Source: JAHBVL01 sp964461025 (GTDB lineage: Bacteria > Chloroflexota > Chloroflexia > Thermomicrobiales > UBA6265). Taken from it: a stretch of DNA of 64,000 bases. Under the pieces are notes generated by a model. That model did no database searches. It saw nothing but the letters and a program-made list of their open reading frames with translations, and was not told the origin of the DNA. The stretch lies in the NCBI GenBank assembly GCA_964461025.1, contig CAYWSE010000004.1, positions 16,673 through 80,672 of the forward strand, read 5' to 3'. Position numbers and translations under genes: made by a program. Of the stretch, positions 34,142-42,067 are shown in pieces (position 1 is the stretch's first letter; the number at the start of each line of letters is the position of its first letter).

Positions 34142-35776
34142 ATGAGCAGCGAGCGTTCACCACACCGGCACGAATCTGTGGATGTGCTCGTCATCGGCGC
34201 AGGCATGGGCGGGGCGATCGCCTCTCGTGAACTGGCGGAAGGCGGATTGCGGGTAGTTTGCCTGGAGCAGGGTCTCTGGACACGACCGGAGGAACATCCG
34301 CACTTCTCGCCGAACTGGGAATGGCAGCGGCTGACTAACTGGAGCACGGCAGTCAATGTTCGCAACCGCAGCGCCGACTACCCAATCGACACCAGCGACG
34401 AAATGACGTTGATGTGGTCGGGCGTCGGTGGGTCGACAACGGTCTACACGGGGACATGGCCCCGTTTTCGTCCGTCCGATTTCCGGAAAGGGACGGAACA
34501 TGGCGCCCAGCCTGACTGGCCATTTGCCTATGAAGACCTGGCCCCGTTCTATGAGCTGAACGACCAGAATTGCGGCATCTCCGGTGTGCTCGGCGATCCA
34601 GCCATTCCGCCGCGAGGGCCGTTTCAGACGGGGCCACTGCCGCCCGGCAGCAGCCGTGCGGCAATGCGCGGATTGGAAAAGCTCGGCTGGCATTGGTGGC
34701 CGATGCCGAACGCGATTCTGGCCGAGGACTATGATGGACGGTCGGCGTGCATTCATTGTGGCGGGTGTCAATCGGGCTGTCCGCGCGGTTCGATGAACCA
34801 CATGGGCATTACGCATTGGCCGAAGGCGATTGCCGCCGGCGCAGAATTGCGGCCCGGCGCCCGCGTGGCCCAAATCGAGACGGGGGACGACGGATCGGCG
34901 ACTGGGGCGCTTTACGTCGACCGGCAAACGAGCACCTGGCACTTCCAACCAGCAAAGTTGGTGATCGTCGCGGCGAATGGTGTGGGAACGCCTCGACTGT
35001 TGCTCAATTCGGCCAGTGAACGGCATCCGAATGGACTCGCCAACAGCTCAGATATGGTCGGTCGCCACTTGATGCATCACGGGTTGGCGGTGATCGAGGC
35101 GTGGGTCGACGAACCACTGGAAACGCACAAAGGATTTCTCTCGGCCCAACTGGTTTGCGAAGAATTCGCCGAGACCGATGTCAGCCGGGGGTTTATCAAC
35201 GGCTTCACCCTGCATCTGGTCCGCATGAACGGAGCTGGATACCAGGCGCATGGTTCCCATTCAGGAAATGTCGGACCGTGGGGAGGGGGGCATCACGCCT
35301 GGTTCAAACAGCACTTCGATCGAGGTTTTGCCATTCTCTGCTGCGGCGATGATTTGCCGTTGCCCGAAAATCGGGTGACTCTCTCGGCGACCGTAGCCGA
35401 CTCCGATGGCATCCCCGCTCCGCACATCGACTACCGGCTTCATCCCAACGACGAACGAATATTGGATTTCGCGGTCGAGCGGGCGGTGGACATCGCAAAC
35501 GCATCGGGCGCGTTCGAAGTCAAGGTCAATCGGTGGACGAGACCGGACGGCCGCTATGCCCCGCCGGCCTGGCATCTGCTCGGCACCTGCCGCATGGGAA
35601 CGTCGCCCGCCAATTCCGTGGTCGACGAATGGGGCCGGAGCTGGGATGTGCCGAATCTCTACATCATGGACGGAAGCGTGTTGCCAACTGGAGGGGCGGT
35701 CAACCCGACGAGCACCATCGGCGCGGTGTCGTTGCGCAATGCTCGTCGACTGCGGGACACCTTTCCGGTGTGTTAG
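34142..35776 (+). CDS. GMC-family FAD dehydrogenase with ferredoxin-type Cys motif
   Basis: 544 residues, ATG 34142 after GGTGGAG. The FAD motif VLVIGAGMGGAIASRELAEGG is at about 16-36, and the active-site region HLLGTCRMG lies near 478, followed by the closing MDGSVLPTGGAVNPTSTIGA of GMC enzymes. At about residues 203-213, CIHCGGCQSGCP fits C-x2-C-x2-C-x3-C-P, the [4Fe-4S] ferredoxin motif. Some sugar FAD dehydrogenases do carry an Fe-S cluster for electron relay. It is probably a sugar or polyol dehydrogenase acting on the substrate imported by the operon's ABC system; no cytochrome subunit gene is present. Confidence 0.9.
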   Translation: MSSERSPHRHESVDVLVIGAGMGGAIASRELAEGGLRVVCLEQGLWTRPEEHPHFSPNWEWQRLTNWSTAVNVRNRSADYPIDTSDEMTLMWSGVGGSTTVYTGTWPRFRPSDFRKGTEHGAQPDWPFAYEDLAPFYELNDQNCGISGVLGDPAIPPRGPFQTGPLPPGSSRAAMRGLEKLGWHWWPMPNAILAEDYDGRSACIHCGGCQSGCPRGSMNHMGITHWPKAIAAGAELRPGARVAQIETGDDGSATGALYVDRQTSTWHFQPAKLVIVAANGVGTPRLLLNSASERHPNGLANSSDMVGRHLMHHGLAVIEAWVDEPLETHKGFLSAQLVCEEFAETDVSRGFINGFTLHLVRMNGAGYQAHGSHSGNVGPWGGGHHAWFKQHFDRGFAILCCGDDLPLPENRVTLSATVADSDGIPAPHIDYRLHPNDERILDFAVERAVDIANASGAFEVKVNRWTRPDGRYAPPAWHLLGTCRMGTSPANSVVDEWGRSWDVPNLYIMDGSVLPTGGAVNPTSTIGAVSLRNARRLRDTFPVC

Positions 35777-36633
35777 GACGCGTTCATTTTCTGCGTCACT
35801 GCCGGACCGGATGCCACATCGAGGCTCAGTTTTTCGAAGCCGGCGGCATCGATGGGGGGATCGAGCAAGCGTGTGAAGCTGCCGTCCTCTCCGAGAATCC
35901 CCCGCACACCGACACTCAGCGTGCTGACGTCGTATAGACTGAAGACTGTCTGTACTCCCTCGAGACCTTGCGAATCGAGCTCGCTACGCAGTGAGGCGGC
36001 CATGAGGGCCGCATTGACCACCGCGGCGGTTTCGATCAGTCCTGGCAGAAAACCGGGGCGTTGCACTGAGTCGAAACCCCATGTCCGGACCATCGATTCG
36101 TAACTGAGCCGAACTGCAGGGAAAAGCTGATTGACGATCGAGCGCAGCTCGTGATCGGCGGAGAGGCCAAGATACTGGGCAGGATCGAGAAATGCCGAGG
36201 CAGCGGCGGTTACGGCGCCGCAGAGCGTGTGACCGAGGACCACGACCAGACGCAACGTCGGAAGATATTGAAAGGCGTAGTCAATGCTGCCCAGGATTTC
36301 CTCGCCCAGCACATTGCCTGCGACTCGGAGAACGAAGAGGTCGTTGACGCCCTGTCCGAAGATCAGTTCGATCGGCACGCGGGCATCGGCGCAGCCAATC
36401 ACCAGCGCAAAGGGGTTGTGGCGGAGGACCGAGCCGTTGTCGGTCAATCCCAGGTCGGCGGCGCTCACGCGGATTACCTTGCGGGAAATCTCATCGCTGG
36501 CGTCCCCCAGCTCCAGCAGTTGGGAAAAGGCCTGGTTTCCGTCCTCCAGGAGGCGCCGTGCCTCTTCCGGAGTTGCCGGAAGAGGTCCCACATCGCGATC
36601 GTTTGGATCGATACGGTAGATGATCTCGATCAT
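35773..36633 (-). CDS. Beta-class carbonic anhydrase
   Basis: 286 residues from ATG 36633 (AAGG upstream). The zinc site is clear: Cys in VIGCADARVP with the C-x-D-x-R dyad, and VVLGHTLCGAV supplying His and Cys. GVNDLFVLRVAGNVLGEEILGSIDYA is the conserved core between them. The C-terminal ~90 residues (SVGVRGILGEDGSFTRLLDPP) extend beyond the usual ~200-residue size. It converts CO2 to bicarbonate. Its stop overlaps the stop of the convergent GMC gene by 4 bases. Confidence 0.93.
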   Translation of the reverse strand: MIEIIYRIDPNDRDVGPLPATPEEARRLLEDGNQAFSQLLELGDASDEISRKVIRVSAADLGLTDNGSVLRHNPFALVIGCADARVPIELIFGQGVNDLFVLRVAGNVLGEEILGSIDYAFQYLPTLRLVVVLGHTLCGAVTAAASAFLDPAQYLGLSADHELRSIVNQLFPAVRLSYESMVRTWGFDSVQRPGFLPGLIETAAVVNAALMAASLRSELDSQGLEGVQTVFSLYDVSTLSVGVRGILGEDGSFTRLLDPPIDAAGFEKLSLDVASGPAVTQKMNAS

Positions 36634-37114
36634 TTCATACCTTGTCGATTGGTTCGGCACAGAGCCTGGCTGGCACGCGCGAATATTGCCAGGTGAGTGT
36701 AGCGTCCGCGGAGGACAATTAGGACGAGCGGATGGCTTGCGGGCTGTGTCGCGGGAGCGGCAGTATGCTGTTGGAAACGCAGGTCGAGACGCGCGAATCG
36801 GTGAGACGAGCAGGGTTGAAACCAGGACAAGCGCAATCGGATGGTTTCCGCTGCGGCGGGAGATTCTTCGACCGCACTCCGCTGGTGCTGCGTTCCACCC
36901 AGGATGACATCGCCGTTCTTCATGCCGCGCTGCCGCTGGCGTGAGGCATATTGACTCAGGATGATGACGCTCTTTGCATGCCGGGCGGGCGCAGTCGCAG
37001 CAGTGCGCAGAATACCGTGGCATATCTAGCTCGTTGTGAATTGGTCGATCGCCCGGCGCCTCAGACAATCCCGTAGACTCTGCTGGTTGCAGTGCGTGTC
37101 ACTGGAGGAAACTG
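36634..37114. other. Divergent spacer containing a dispersed repeat
   Basis: 481 bp between carbonic anhydrase and the MFS gene. No supportable gene is present. The 27-base element at 36846-36872 recurs exactly at 52940-52966, so part of this spacer is repetitive sequence. Confidence 0.6.
36846..36872. repeat. Dispersed repeat family 2, copy A
   Basis: Twenty-seven bases, beginning TTCCGCTGCGGCGGGAGATT and ending CTTCGAC, are identical to 52940-52966. After two mismatches both copies continue with CACTCCGCT, and each has CA(G/A)(G/A)ATGAC about 30 bases later, so the homology extends for about 60 bases. It lies in a spacer both times and encodes no protein. Confidence 0.75.
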
Positions 37115-38353
37115 GTGCGTCCACGACTCGACTTGCCCGCTTCGATTGTCCCGGTTTTTTGGGGTCTCTTTTTTTTGGAAGCGACCTATGGCGCCTACGT
37201 CAGTGTCTGGCCGTTGTGGATCGAGCATCTCGGCGCGCCAGTCACAACCGTGGGTCTGATGCTTGGCATCGGCGGCTTCTTGCGCATCTTCGTGCTCGCG
37301 CCGTCTGCCGCAATCGCCGATCGGTTTGGCTATCGCCGGGTGATCATTGCGGCGCGCATCGTATCGGTGATCGGCTTTCTGGGCGCGGCGGTCTCCACCC
37401 ATTGGGCCCAACTCATCCTGGTAATCATTGCTTTCGCGATTGGCGAGATGGTCTTTCCGCTCATCCAGACGATCGTGGCCACCGAAGCCGGCGATCAACG
37501 GATGCGCTCGTTTGCGCTCGTCTTCAACGTTGGTCCATCGATCGCGCTGGCCGTTTCGCCGTTGATTGGCGCGGTTGTTGTGGCGCTCTTCGGCATGAGC
37601 GCGGCATTTGTTCTGGGTGCAGTCTTTTCGGGATTGGCGGTGCTCTGCCTGACCCGACTCCGCGAGCCGAACCTTCGACCGGAAGCTACCGAGACTCAGT
37701 CAGCGGGTTATGCCGCCGCAATACGGCATCCCGGTGTTCGGCTAGTGGCATTGTTGCTCCTGCTGACGGTCTTTTCCCTGTCGTTTGGTGTCGCATTTAT
37801 CCCGACATTTCTCGAAGATGTTCGCGGTTTCTCTCCGTCGTCGATCACCGCGCTCGGTGCATTGCCTGCTGTTGGATCCGCAGTGTTCGGGCTGATCGTG
37901 GCGCGGACGAAGACGCTTCAACAACGTCCCTTTCTGTCCGCGGCCGTACCAGTCGGGCTGATGTCGGTGGCATTTGTCATCTTCTGGAATTCGGCATATG
38001 TCCCGCTCATCGTGCTGGCGTTCTTCCTTCGCGGCGGGCTGTTCGCGGTTTGGGCTACGCTGATTTCAGCACTTGGTGAGCTGGCTCCGGAGCGAATCCG
38101 CTCTCGTTCTTTCGCGCTGCTGGAGATGATTGGCGGCGTGGCGTTCGCGCTGGGCCCGATAATCGCCGGTGTGCTCTATGCGAGACGAGAAACGCTGCCA
38201 TTCGAGATCGCCACAATCCTGGCGCTCGGGCTCGTGCCGGTCTTCCTGTTGGCGCAGCGGCGCGTGGACCGGATGCCGAAAGAGGACACAACAGCGATCG
38301 GACCGAACGGACGTCGCGACGATGACGATCTTCACCCCGAACTGGCGGTTTGA
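37115..38353 (+). CDS. MFS transporter
   Basis: 412 residues from GTG 37115 with GGAGG 6 bases upstream. Twelve hydrophobic segments are discernible in two halves, separated by the central polar loop REPNLRPEATETQSAGYAAAIRHP near 190-210. The A-motif-like IADRFGYRRVIIAARIV follows TM2. C-terminal tail is acidic. The substrate is unknown; drug or metabolite export is typical. The next gene starts 6 bp after its stop. Confidence 0.9.
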   Translation: MRPRLDLPASIVPVFWGLFFLEATYGAYVSVWPLWIEHLGAPVTTVGLMLGIGGFLRIFVLAPSAAIADRFGYRRVIIAARIVSVIGFLGAAVSTHWAQLILVIIAFAIGEMVFPLIQTIVATEAGDQRMRSFALVFNVGPSIALAVSPLIGAVVVALFGMSAAFVLGAVFSGLAVLCLTRLREPNLRPEATETQSAGYAAAIRHPGVRLVALLLLLTVFSLSFGVAFIPTFLEDVRGFSPSSITALGALPAVGSAVFGLIVARTKTLQQRPFLSAAVPVGLMSVAFVIFWNSAYVPLIVLAFFLRGGLFAVWATLISALGELAPERIRSRSFALLEMIGGVAFALGPIIAGVLYARRETLPFEIATILALGLVPVFLLAQRRVDRMPKEDTTAIGPNGRRDDDDLHPELAV

Positions 38354-38359
38354 CTCGTT

Positions 38360-39007
38360 GTGGCTGATCGCGTTCGCACCATCGCCGTCTCCGGGGCCAA
38401 GGAGCTGGAAGTCAGGAAATCGCGATTCATCTGCACGCTGCAACGTGTCGCGACAGAGGACGAGGCCAAGGCGTTCATCGCCGCGATGCGCAAACAATAC
38501 TGGGACGCCAGTCACAATTGCACCGCCTGGGTGATTGGTGAACGGGGCGAGTCACAGCGCAGCAGCGACGATGGCGAACCCTCCGGCACGGCGGGGCAAC
38601 CGATGCTGAATGTCCTCAATCAGCGCGAGTTAACTGATGTCGTTGCGGTGGTCACCAGATACTTTGGCGGCACGTTTCTGGGCGCAGGTGGGCTGATCCG
38701 CGCCTACGGTCAGGCGGTTTCAGACGCGATCGACGCGGTCGGCATCGTCGAGCGCAAACCGCAGCTCGTCGTGGTCATCGAGGCGCCGCACGACATCGCC
38801 GGTAGACTCGAGTTCGCTTTGCGCGGCACGACATTTCCCGTCGCGAATATCGAATATGGCGCCGCGGTGACCTTCGAACTGCACGTCGATCCCTCAGAGC
38901 TCGCTGACCTGGAAACGTGGCTGGGCGAAGCGACCAGCGGTCAATGTAGTGTCGACGTCACTGGTGAGCAAACCGTTGAAGTGCCAATAGGGGGTGATAC
39001 GTCATGA
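38360..39007 (+). CDS. yigZ: YigZ/IMPACT-family protein
   Basis: 215 residues from GTG 38360. The UPF0029 signature is present: EVRKSRFICTLQRVATEDEAKAFIA, DASHNCTAWVIG, SDDGEPSGTAGQPML, VVAVVTRYFGGTFLGAGGLIRAYGQAV. The C-terminal DUF1949-type domain (RLEFALRGTTFPVANIEYGAAVTFELHV) completes the bacterial form. The family is implicated in translation control but its molecular role is unclear. It overlaps the next gene by 4 bases (ATGA). Confidence 0.93.
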   Translation: MADRVRTIAVSGAKELEVRKSRFICTLQRVATEDEAKAFIAAMRKQYWDASHNCTAWVIGERGESQRSSDDGEPSGTAGQPMLNVLNQRELTDVVAVVTRYFGGTFLGAGGLIRAYGQAVSDAIDAVGIVERKPQLVVVIEAPHDIAGRLEFALRGTTFPVANIEYGAAVTFELHVDPSELADLETWLGEATSGQCSVDVTGEQTVEVPIGGDTS

Positions 39008-39720
39008 CGCTTTACGAGCTGTACGCTGAGTCAGGACCCAAGCACCGTAAGACGTACATTCATGTCCCGCAGATTCTCGGGTGCGTCGCGCGCGGGGCGA
39101 CAACTGAAGAAGCAGTCGCGAACACTCCCGCGGAGATACGGCGCTTTCTCCGGTTTCTGCGGCGCCATCGGGAGGACGTCGATCCCGAAGAGGACATCGA
39201 GGTTCGAATCGCCGAACACATCACGGAAGGCATTTCTCTTGGTGATGGATATCCGTATGTGACTTTCGCCACCGATTTCGAGCCGCTCGATTCCGGGGAA
39301 GTCGATCGTCAATTGTTACGTGTAAGGGAGGTGATGAGCGAAATCGGCGCCTGGGCTCGGTCGCAGAGTCCCGAATCGCTCGATGCACAACCACCTGTTG
39401 GGCGGCCGGCGCAAACGATTCTTCTCCACATTCTCGGCCCTCAGGGGAGCATTCTGGCGGCGGCGTTCGGTCGTGCGCCAGGCTTTGGCCCGATCAAAGC
39501 GGCGGCCAAGTCGGGCGAACTTCCAATCGACGAAGCATTGCTGCTGTCGTGGGAGAAGTGCGCCGAACGCGTCAAACAGGCGACGCCGGACGAATGGAAC
39601 AGCGTGCGCCAGATGACCGGCTACGTCTACACGCTTCGCAATGCGCTTCGACGGATGATCGAGCACCCATGGGAGCATTTCGTGGAACTCTCGGAGCGCC
39701 CCGGAGGACCAGTTCTCTAA
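39004..39720 (+). CDS. Fusion of HicB-like and DinB-like domains
   Basis: 238 residues, overlapping yigZ by 4 bases. Residues 1-80 resemble the HicB antitoxin/DUF1902 fold: TYIHVPQILGCVARGATTEEAVANTPAEIRRFL. Residues about 100-238 look like a DinB/YfiT four-helix bundle, with LLHILGPQGSILAAAF carrying the first His and LRRMIEHPWEHFVELSER the H-x3-H pair near the end. DinB-like proteins include thiol-dependent metal transferases; HicB-like domains often act as sensors or antitoxins. No HicA toxin is adjacent. Domain calls are by eye. Confidence 0.7.
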   Translation: MTLYELYAESGPKHRKTYIHVPQILGCVARGATTEEAVANTPAEIRRFLRFLRRHREDVDPEEDIEVRIAEHITEGISLGDGYPYVTFATDFEPLDSGEVDRQLLRVREVMSEIGAWARSQSPESLDAQPPVGRPAQTILLHILGPQGSILAAAFGRAPGFGPIKAAAKSGELPIDEALLLSWEKCAERVKQATPDEWNSVRQMTGYVYTLRNALRRMIEHPWEHFVELSERPGGPVL

Positions 39721-39732
39721 GGTGAGACGGAC

Positions 39733-40212
39733 CTATCTGATGACGAGTTCCGCCTCGATCTCGACGCAGAAGTTCCACGGAAGGCCGGCGACGCCGATCG
39801 CCGAACGGACGTGCTGACCGGCGTCCTGACCCCAGAGCTCGAGGATCAGGTCGGAGCAGCCATTGATGACGGCAGGAAACTCGAAGAAATCGGGCGCGGC
39901 GTTGACCATGCCGAAAACTCGCAACCAGCGGTCGATACGGTCGAGATCACCAAGTTCTCGCTTCAGGCTCGCGAACATCGATACAGCCGTCAGGCGGGCG
40001 GCGTCGTATGCGGCATCGGGAGAGACGTTGTCGCCGACCTTGCCGAATGGTCCGGCCAGTGATCCATCGGGATGCTGAGCAGTATGTCCGGCGATATAGG
40101 CTCGATCGCCATGCACCCGCACGAATGAAAAGGGAATGCGCACTCCAGGCGGCACCTTGGGAGGTTCCGGCAACACGAGTTTCATCGATGCCAGTTTTTC
40201 TTCGATCGTCAC
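39733..40212 (-). CDS. RidA/YjgF-family protein
   Basis: 159 residues from GTG 40212 (GAGG 6 bases upstream). The RidA fold shows in VRVHGDRAYIAGHTAQHPDGSLAG, the helix DAARLTAVSMFASLKRELGDLDRIDRWLRVFGMV, and the end RSAIGVAGLPWNFCVEIEAELVI with the conserved Arg and Glu. Family members deaminate reactive enamine/imine intermediates. It is longer than typical RidA (~128), matching the YjgH/TdcF-like long subgroup with an N-terminal extension. Confidence 0.9.
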   Translation of the reverse strand: MTIEEKLASMKLVLPEPPKVPPGVRIPFSFVRVHGDRAYIAGHTAQHPDGSLAGPFGKVGDNVSPDAAYDAARLTAVSMFASLKRELGDLDRIDRWLRVFGMVNAAPDFFEFPAVINGCSDLILELWGQDAGQHVRSAIGVAGLPWNFCVEIEAELVIR

Positions 40213-40236
40213 CCGCTGCCTCGCTTTCCCACACCG

Positions 40237-40920
40237 TTATCCGTTGAGCTCGATCGGTTCGGTGAGCTCTGGATTGTTGTTCCGCACGTTGTTCACGTCG
40301 CGGCTGACCGGAACGACCTGCATTTCTTCGCCCGGATATGGACCGAGCAGTCGTTCGACCTGCGCGACATCGTTGACGGAGCGGTCGAGCCACTCCTCTT
40401 CGTCATCCTGGTGAAGTATGACCGGCATCCGCTCGTGCAGTGGGCGCATCAGCTCATTTGCCGCCGTAGTGACGATGGTGTAGCTTGCTATAACATTCTC
40501 GTCGTCGTCTTTCCAGGCGTCGTAGAGGCCGGCGAACGCAAAGAGCGGATCCCCTGGAACGGTGATGTAGTAGGGCTGTTTATGATCGCCCATATTCTTC
40601 CATTCATAGAAGCCATTGGCGGGAACGAGACATCGCCGGCTCTTGATCAAATTGCGGAACATCGGTTTTTCGTTCAGCGTTTCGGCGCGAGCATTGATCG
40701 GTGCCACGCCTCTCTTGCCAGCGCCCTGCTTTGCCCAGCGAGGCGTGAGTCCCCAGGTCATGGCGCGGACTTCGCGTACTCCATCACGGTTTTCCACGAC
40801 AACAGGTTGCATTGTGGTCGGGGCAACATTCCAGGACTGGGGAATCGCGATCGAAAGCTGGCGAAGCTGAAAGCGTTCGGAGAGATCTTCAGGGGCGTTG
40901 AGCACGTATCGTCCGCACAT
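40237..40920 (-). CDS. SRAP-domain protein (YedK/HMCES-like)
   Basis: 227 residues from ATG 40920, fixed by AAGGAG 7 bases upstream so that Cys2 (MCGRY) becomes N-terminal after Met removal, as needed for catalysis. NARAET, GFYEWK and PLHERMPVIL carry the other conserved residues (Asn, Glu, His). Role: forms a covalent thiazolidine crosslink with abasic sites in single-stranded DNA and so shields them. It is downstream of nothing in particular and 25 bp upstream of the RidA gene on the same strand. Confidence 0.95.
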   Translation of the reverse strand: MCGRYVLNAPEDLSERFQLRQLSIAIPQSWNVAPTTMQPVVVENRDGVREVRAMTWGLTPRWAKQGAGKRGVAPINARAETLNEKPMFRNLIKSRRCLVPANGFYEWKNMGDHKQPYYITVPGDPLFAFAGLYDAWKDDDENVIASYTIVTTAANELMRPLHERMPVILHQDDEEEWLDRSVNDVAQVERLLGPYPGEEMQVVPVSRDVNNVRNNNPELTEPIELNG

Positions 40921-41064
40921 AGTTGAGCTCCTTTCCAGCACGGGATTCGACCATTGTGAGCATAGCACTGCGCCGTTTGCGGATGAACCGAGCGGGCGCT
41001 GATTTCTCCCGCTCGGTTCGCCAGACAGATCGATCCGGCAGCGATGCTTTCTGGGCCGGGTGAC

Positions 41065-41208
41065 CTAGCCAATCGCCGCGCCCGTGAGAATAGCGGCGAA
41101 GAGCATCGCGAGCGAAATGACAGTTGCGGAAAGGGCGAGAATCTGAGCGAGTGGCGTTTCCTGTTCGGAAGGAGAATTGAGCATTGTTGTATCGTGTCCT
41201 GTCGTCAT
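41065..41208 (-). CDS. 47-residue single-span membrane peptide
   Basis: Direct translation from ATG 41208 gives MTTGHDTTMLNSPSEQETPL and then one hydrophobic helix of about 26 residues (ILALSATVISLAMLFAAILT region) ending AAIG and TAG at 41065-41067. GGGAG lies 6 bases before the ATG, an ideal ribosome binding site, which is the main evidence. No family is recognised. The gene is divergent from the dioxygenase and downstream of nothing obvious. Confidence 0.6.
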   Translation of the reverse strand: MTTGHDTTMLNSPSEQETPLAQILALSATVISLAMLFAAILTGAAIG

Positions 41209-41404
41209 GGCGTGCTCCCATGGTGAGAATCGACCAAGCCACGTCGGCTTTGAAATCAGGTTATGGCTCCATGCTGTGCGCTTCCTTCACGTTTTCAGGG
41301 ATTTGCAGCAGGGAACCTGCGCGGCTGTTTCTCAGCATTCGCCTACCCGAATCGCCGTGAATTGCGCAGAATTACCAACCAGTGACTCGTGAGAGGACTA
41401 TTCA

Positions 41405-42067
41405 ATGGAAGACCTGCGTTTTAAGCGGATGAACCGGCGCGATCTGCAGCGCTTGCTGCTGGTCAGTCCGGCTCCTTTCGCCGCACTGCTGGCAAGCGGT
41501 CGACTTTCCGGGATTGCGCTGGCCCAGGATTCAGAAGCAACGCCTGACACTTCTGACGAGATCATCCTCGCCCCGACTCCATCGTGCGATGATGGCGATC
41601 TCGACAGCATGGTGGAACAAACCGAAGGTCCGTACTTCACACCGGACTCGCCCGAGCGGACCACTCTCATCGAGGAGGGAATGCCGGGCCGTGAGCTCGT
41701 CCTAACCGGCTATGTCTACACGCCATCATGCGTCCCTGTTGCCGGCGCGCTCATCGACTTCTGGCAATGTGATGATTCAGGCGTTTACGACAATCAGGGG
41801 TTTCGATTACGAGGACATCAGTTCACCGATGAGGCGGGGAGATATGAACTGACGACGATCCTTCCTGGGCTCTATCCGGGCCGCACACGGCATATTCATC
41901 TGAAAGTGCAAGCACCGAACGGACCCGTGCTGACCTCGCAGCTGTACTTTCCCGATGAACCGGAGAACGATCGCGACGGAATCTTCGACGAACGACTGGT
42001 TGTCGATCTCGAACAGGACGACACTCGTGACGTCGCCTACTACACCTTCGTCGTGAGGGACCAGTGA
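41405..42067 (+). CDS. Exported intradiol ring-cleavage dioxygenase-like protein
   Basis: 220 residues. The first 40 (NRRDLQRLLLVSPAPFAALL) form a Tat-like signal. The catechol/protocatechuate dioxygenase fold follows, with EQTEGPYFTPDSPERTTL, FWQCDDSGVYDNQG (iron ligand Tyr128), LPGLYPGRTRHIHLKV (Tyr157, His163, His165). All four non-heme Fe(III) ligands are present. Family reaction: intradiol cleavage of a catechol; for exported actinobacterial and Chloroflexota members the substrate is usually unknown. It overlaps the next gene by 4 bases. Confidence 0.9.
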   Translation: MEDLRFKRMNRRDLQRLLLVSPAPFAALLASGRLSGIALAQDSEATPDTSDEIILAPTPSCDDGDLDSMVEQTEGPYFTPDSPERTTLIEEGMPGRELVLTGYVYTPSCVPVAGALIDFWQCDDSGVYDNQGFRLRGHQFTDEAGRYELTTILPGLYPGRTRHIHLKVQAPNGPVLTSQLYFPDEPENDRDGIFDERLVVDLEQDDTRDVAYYTFVVRDQ

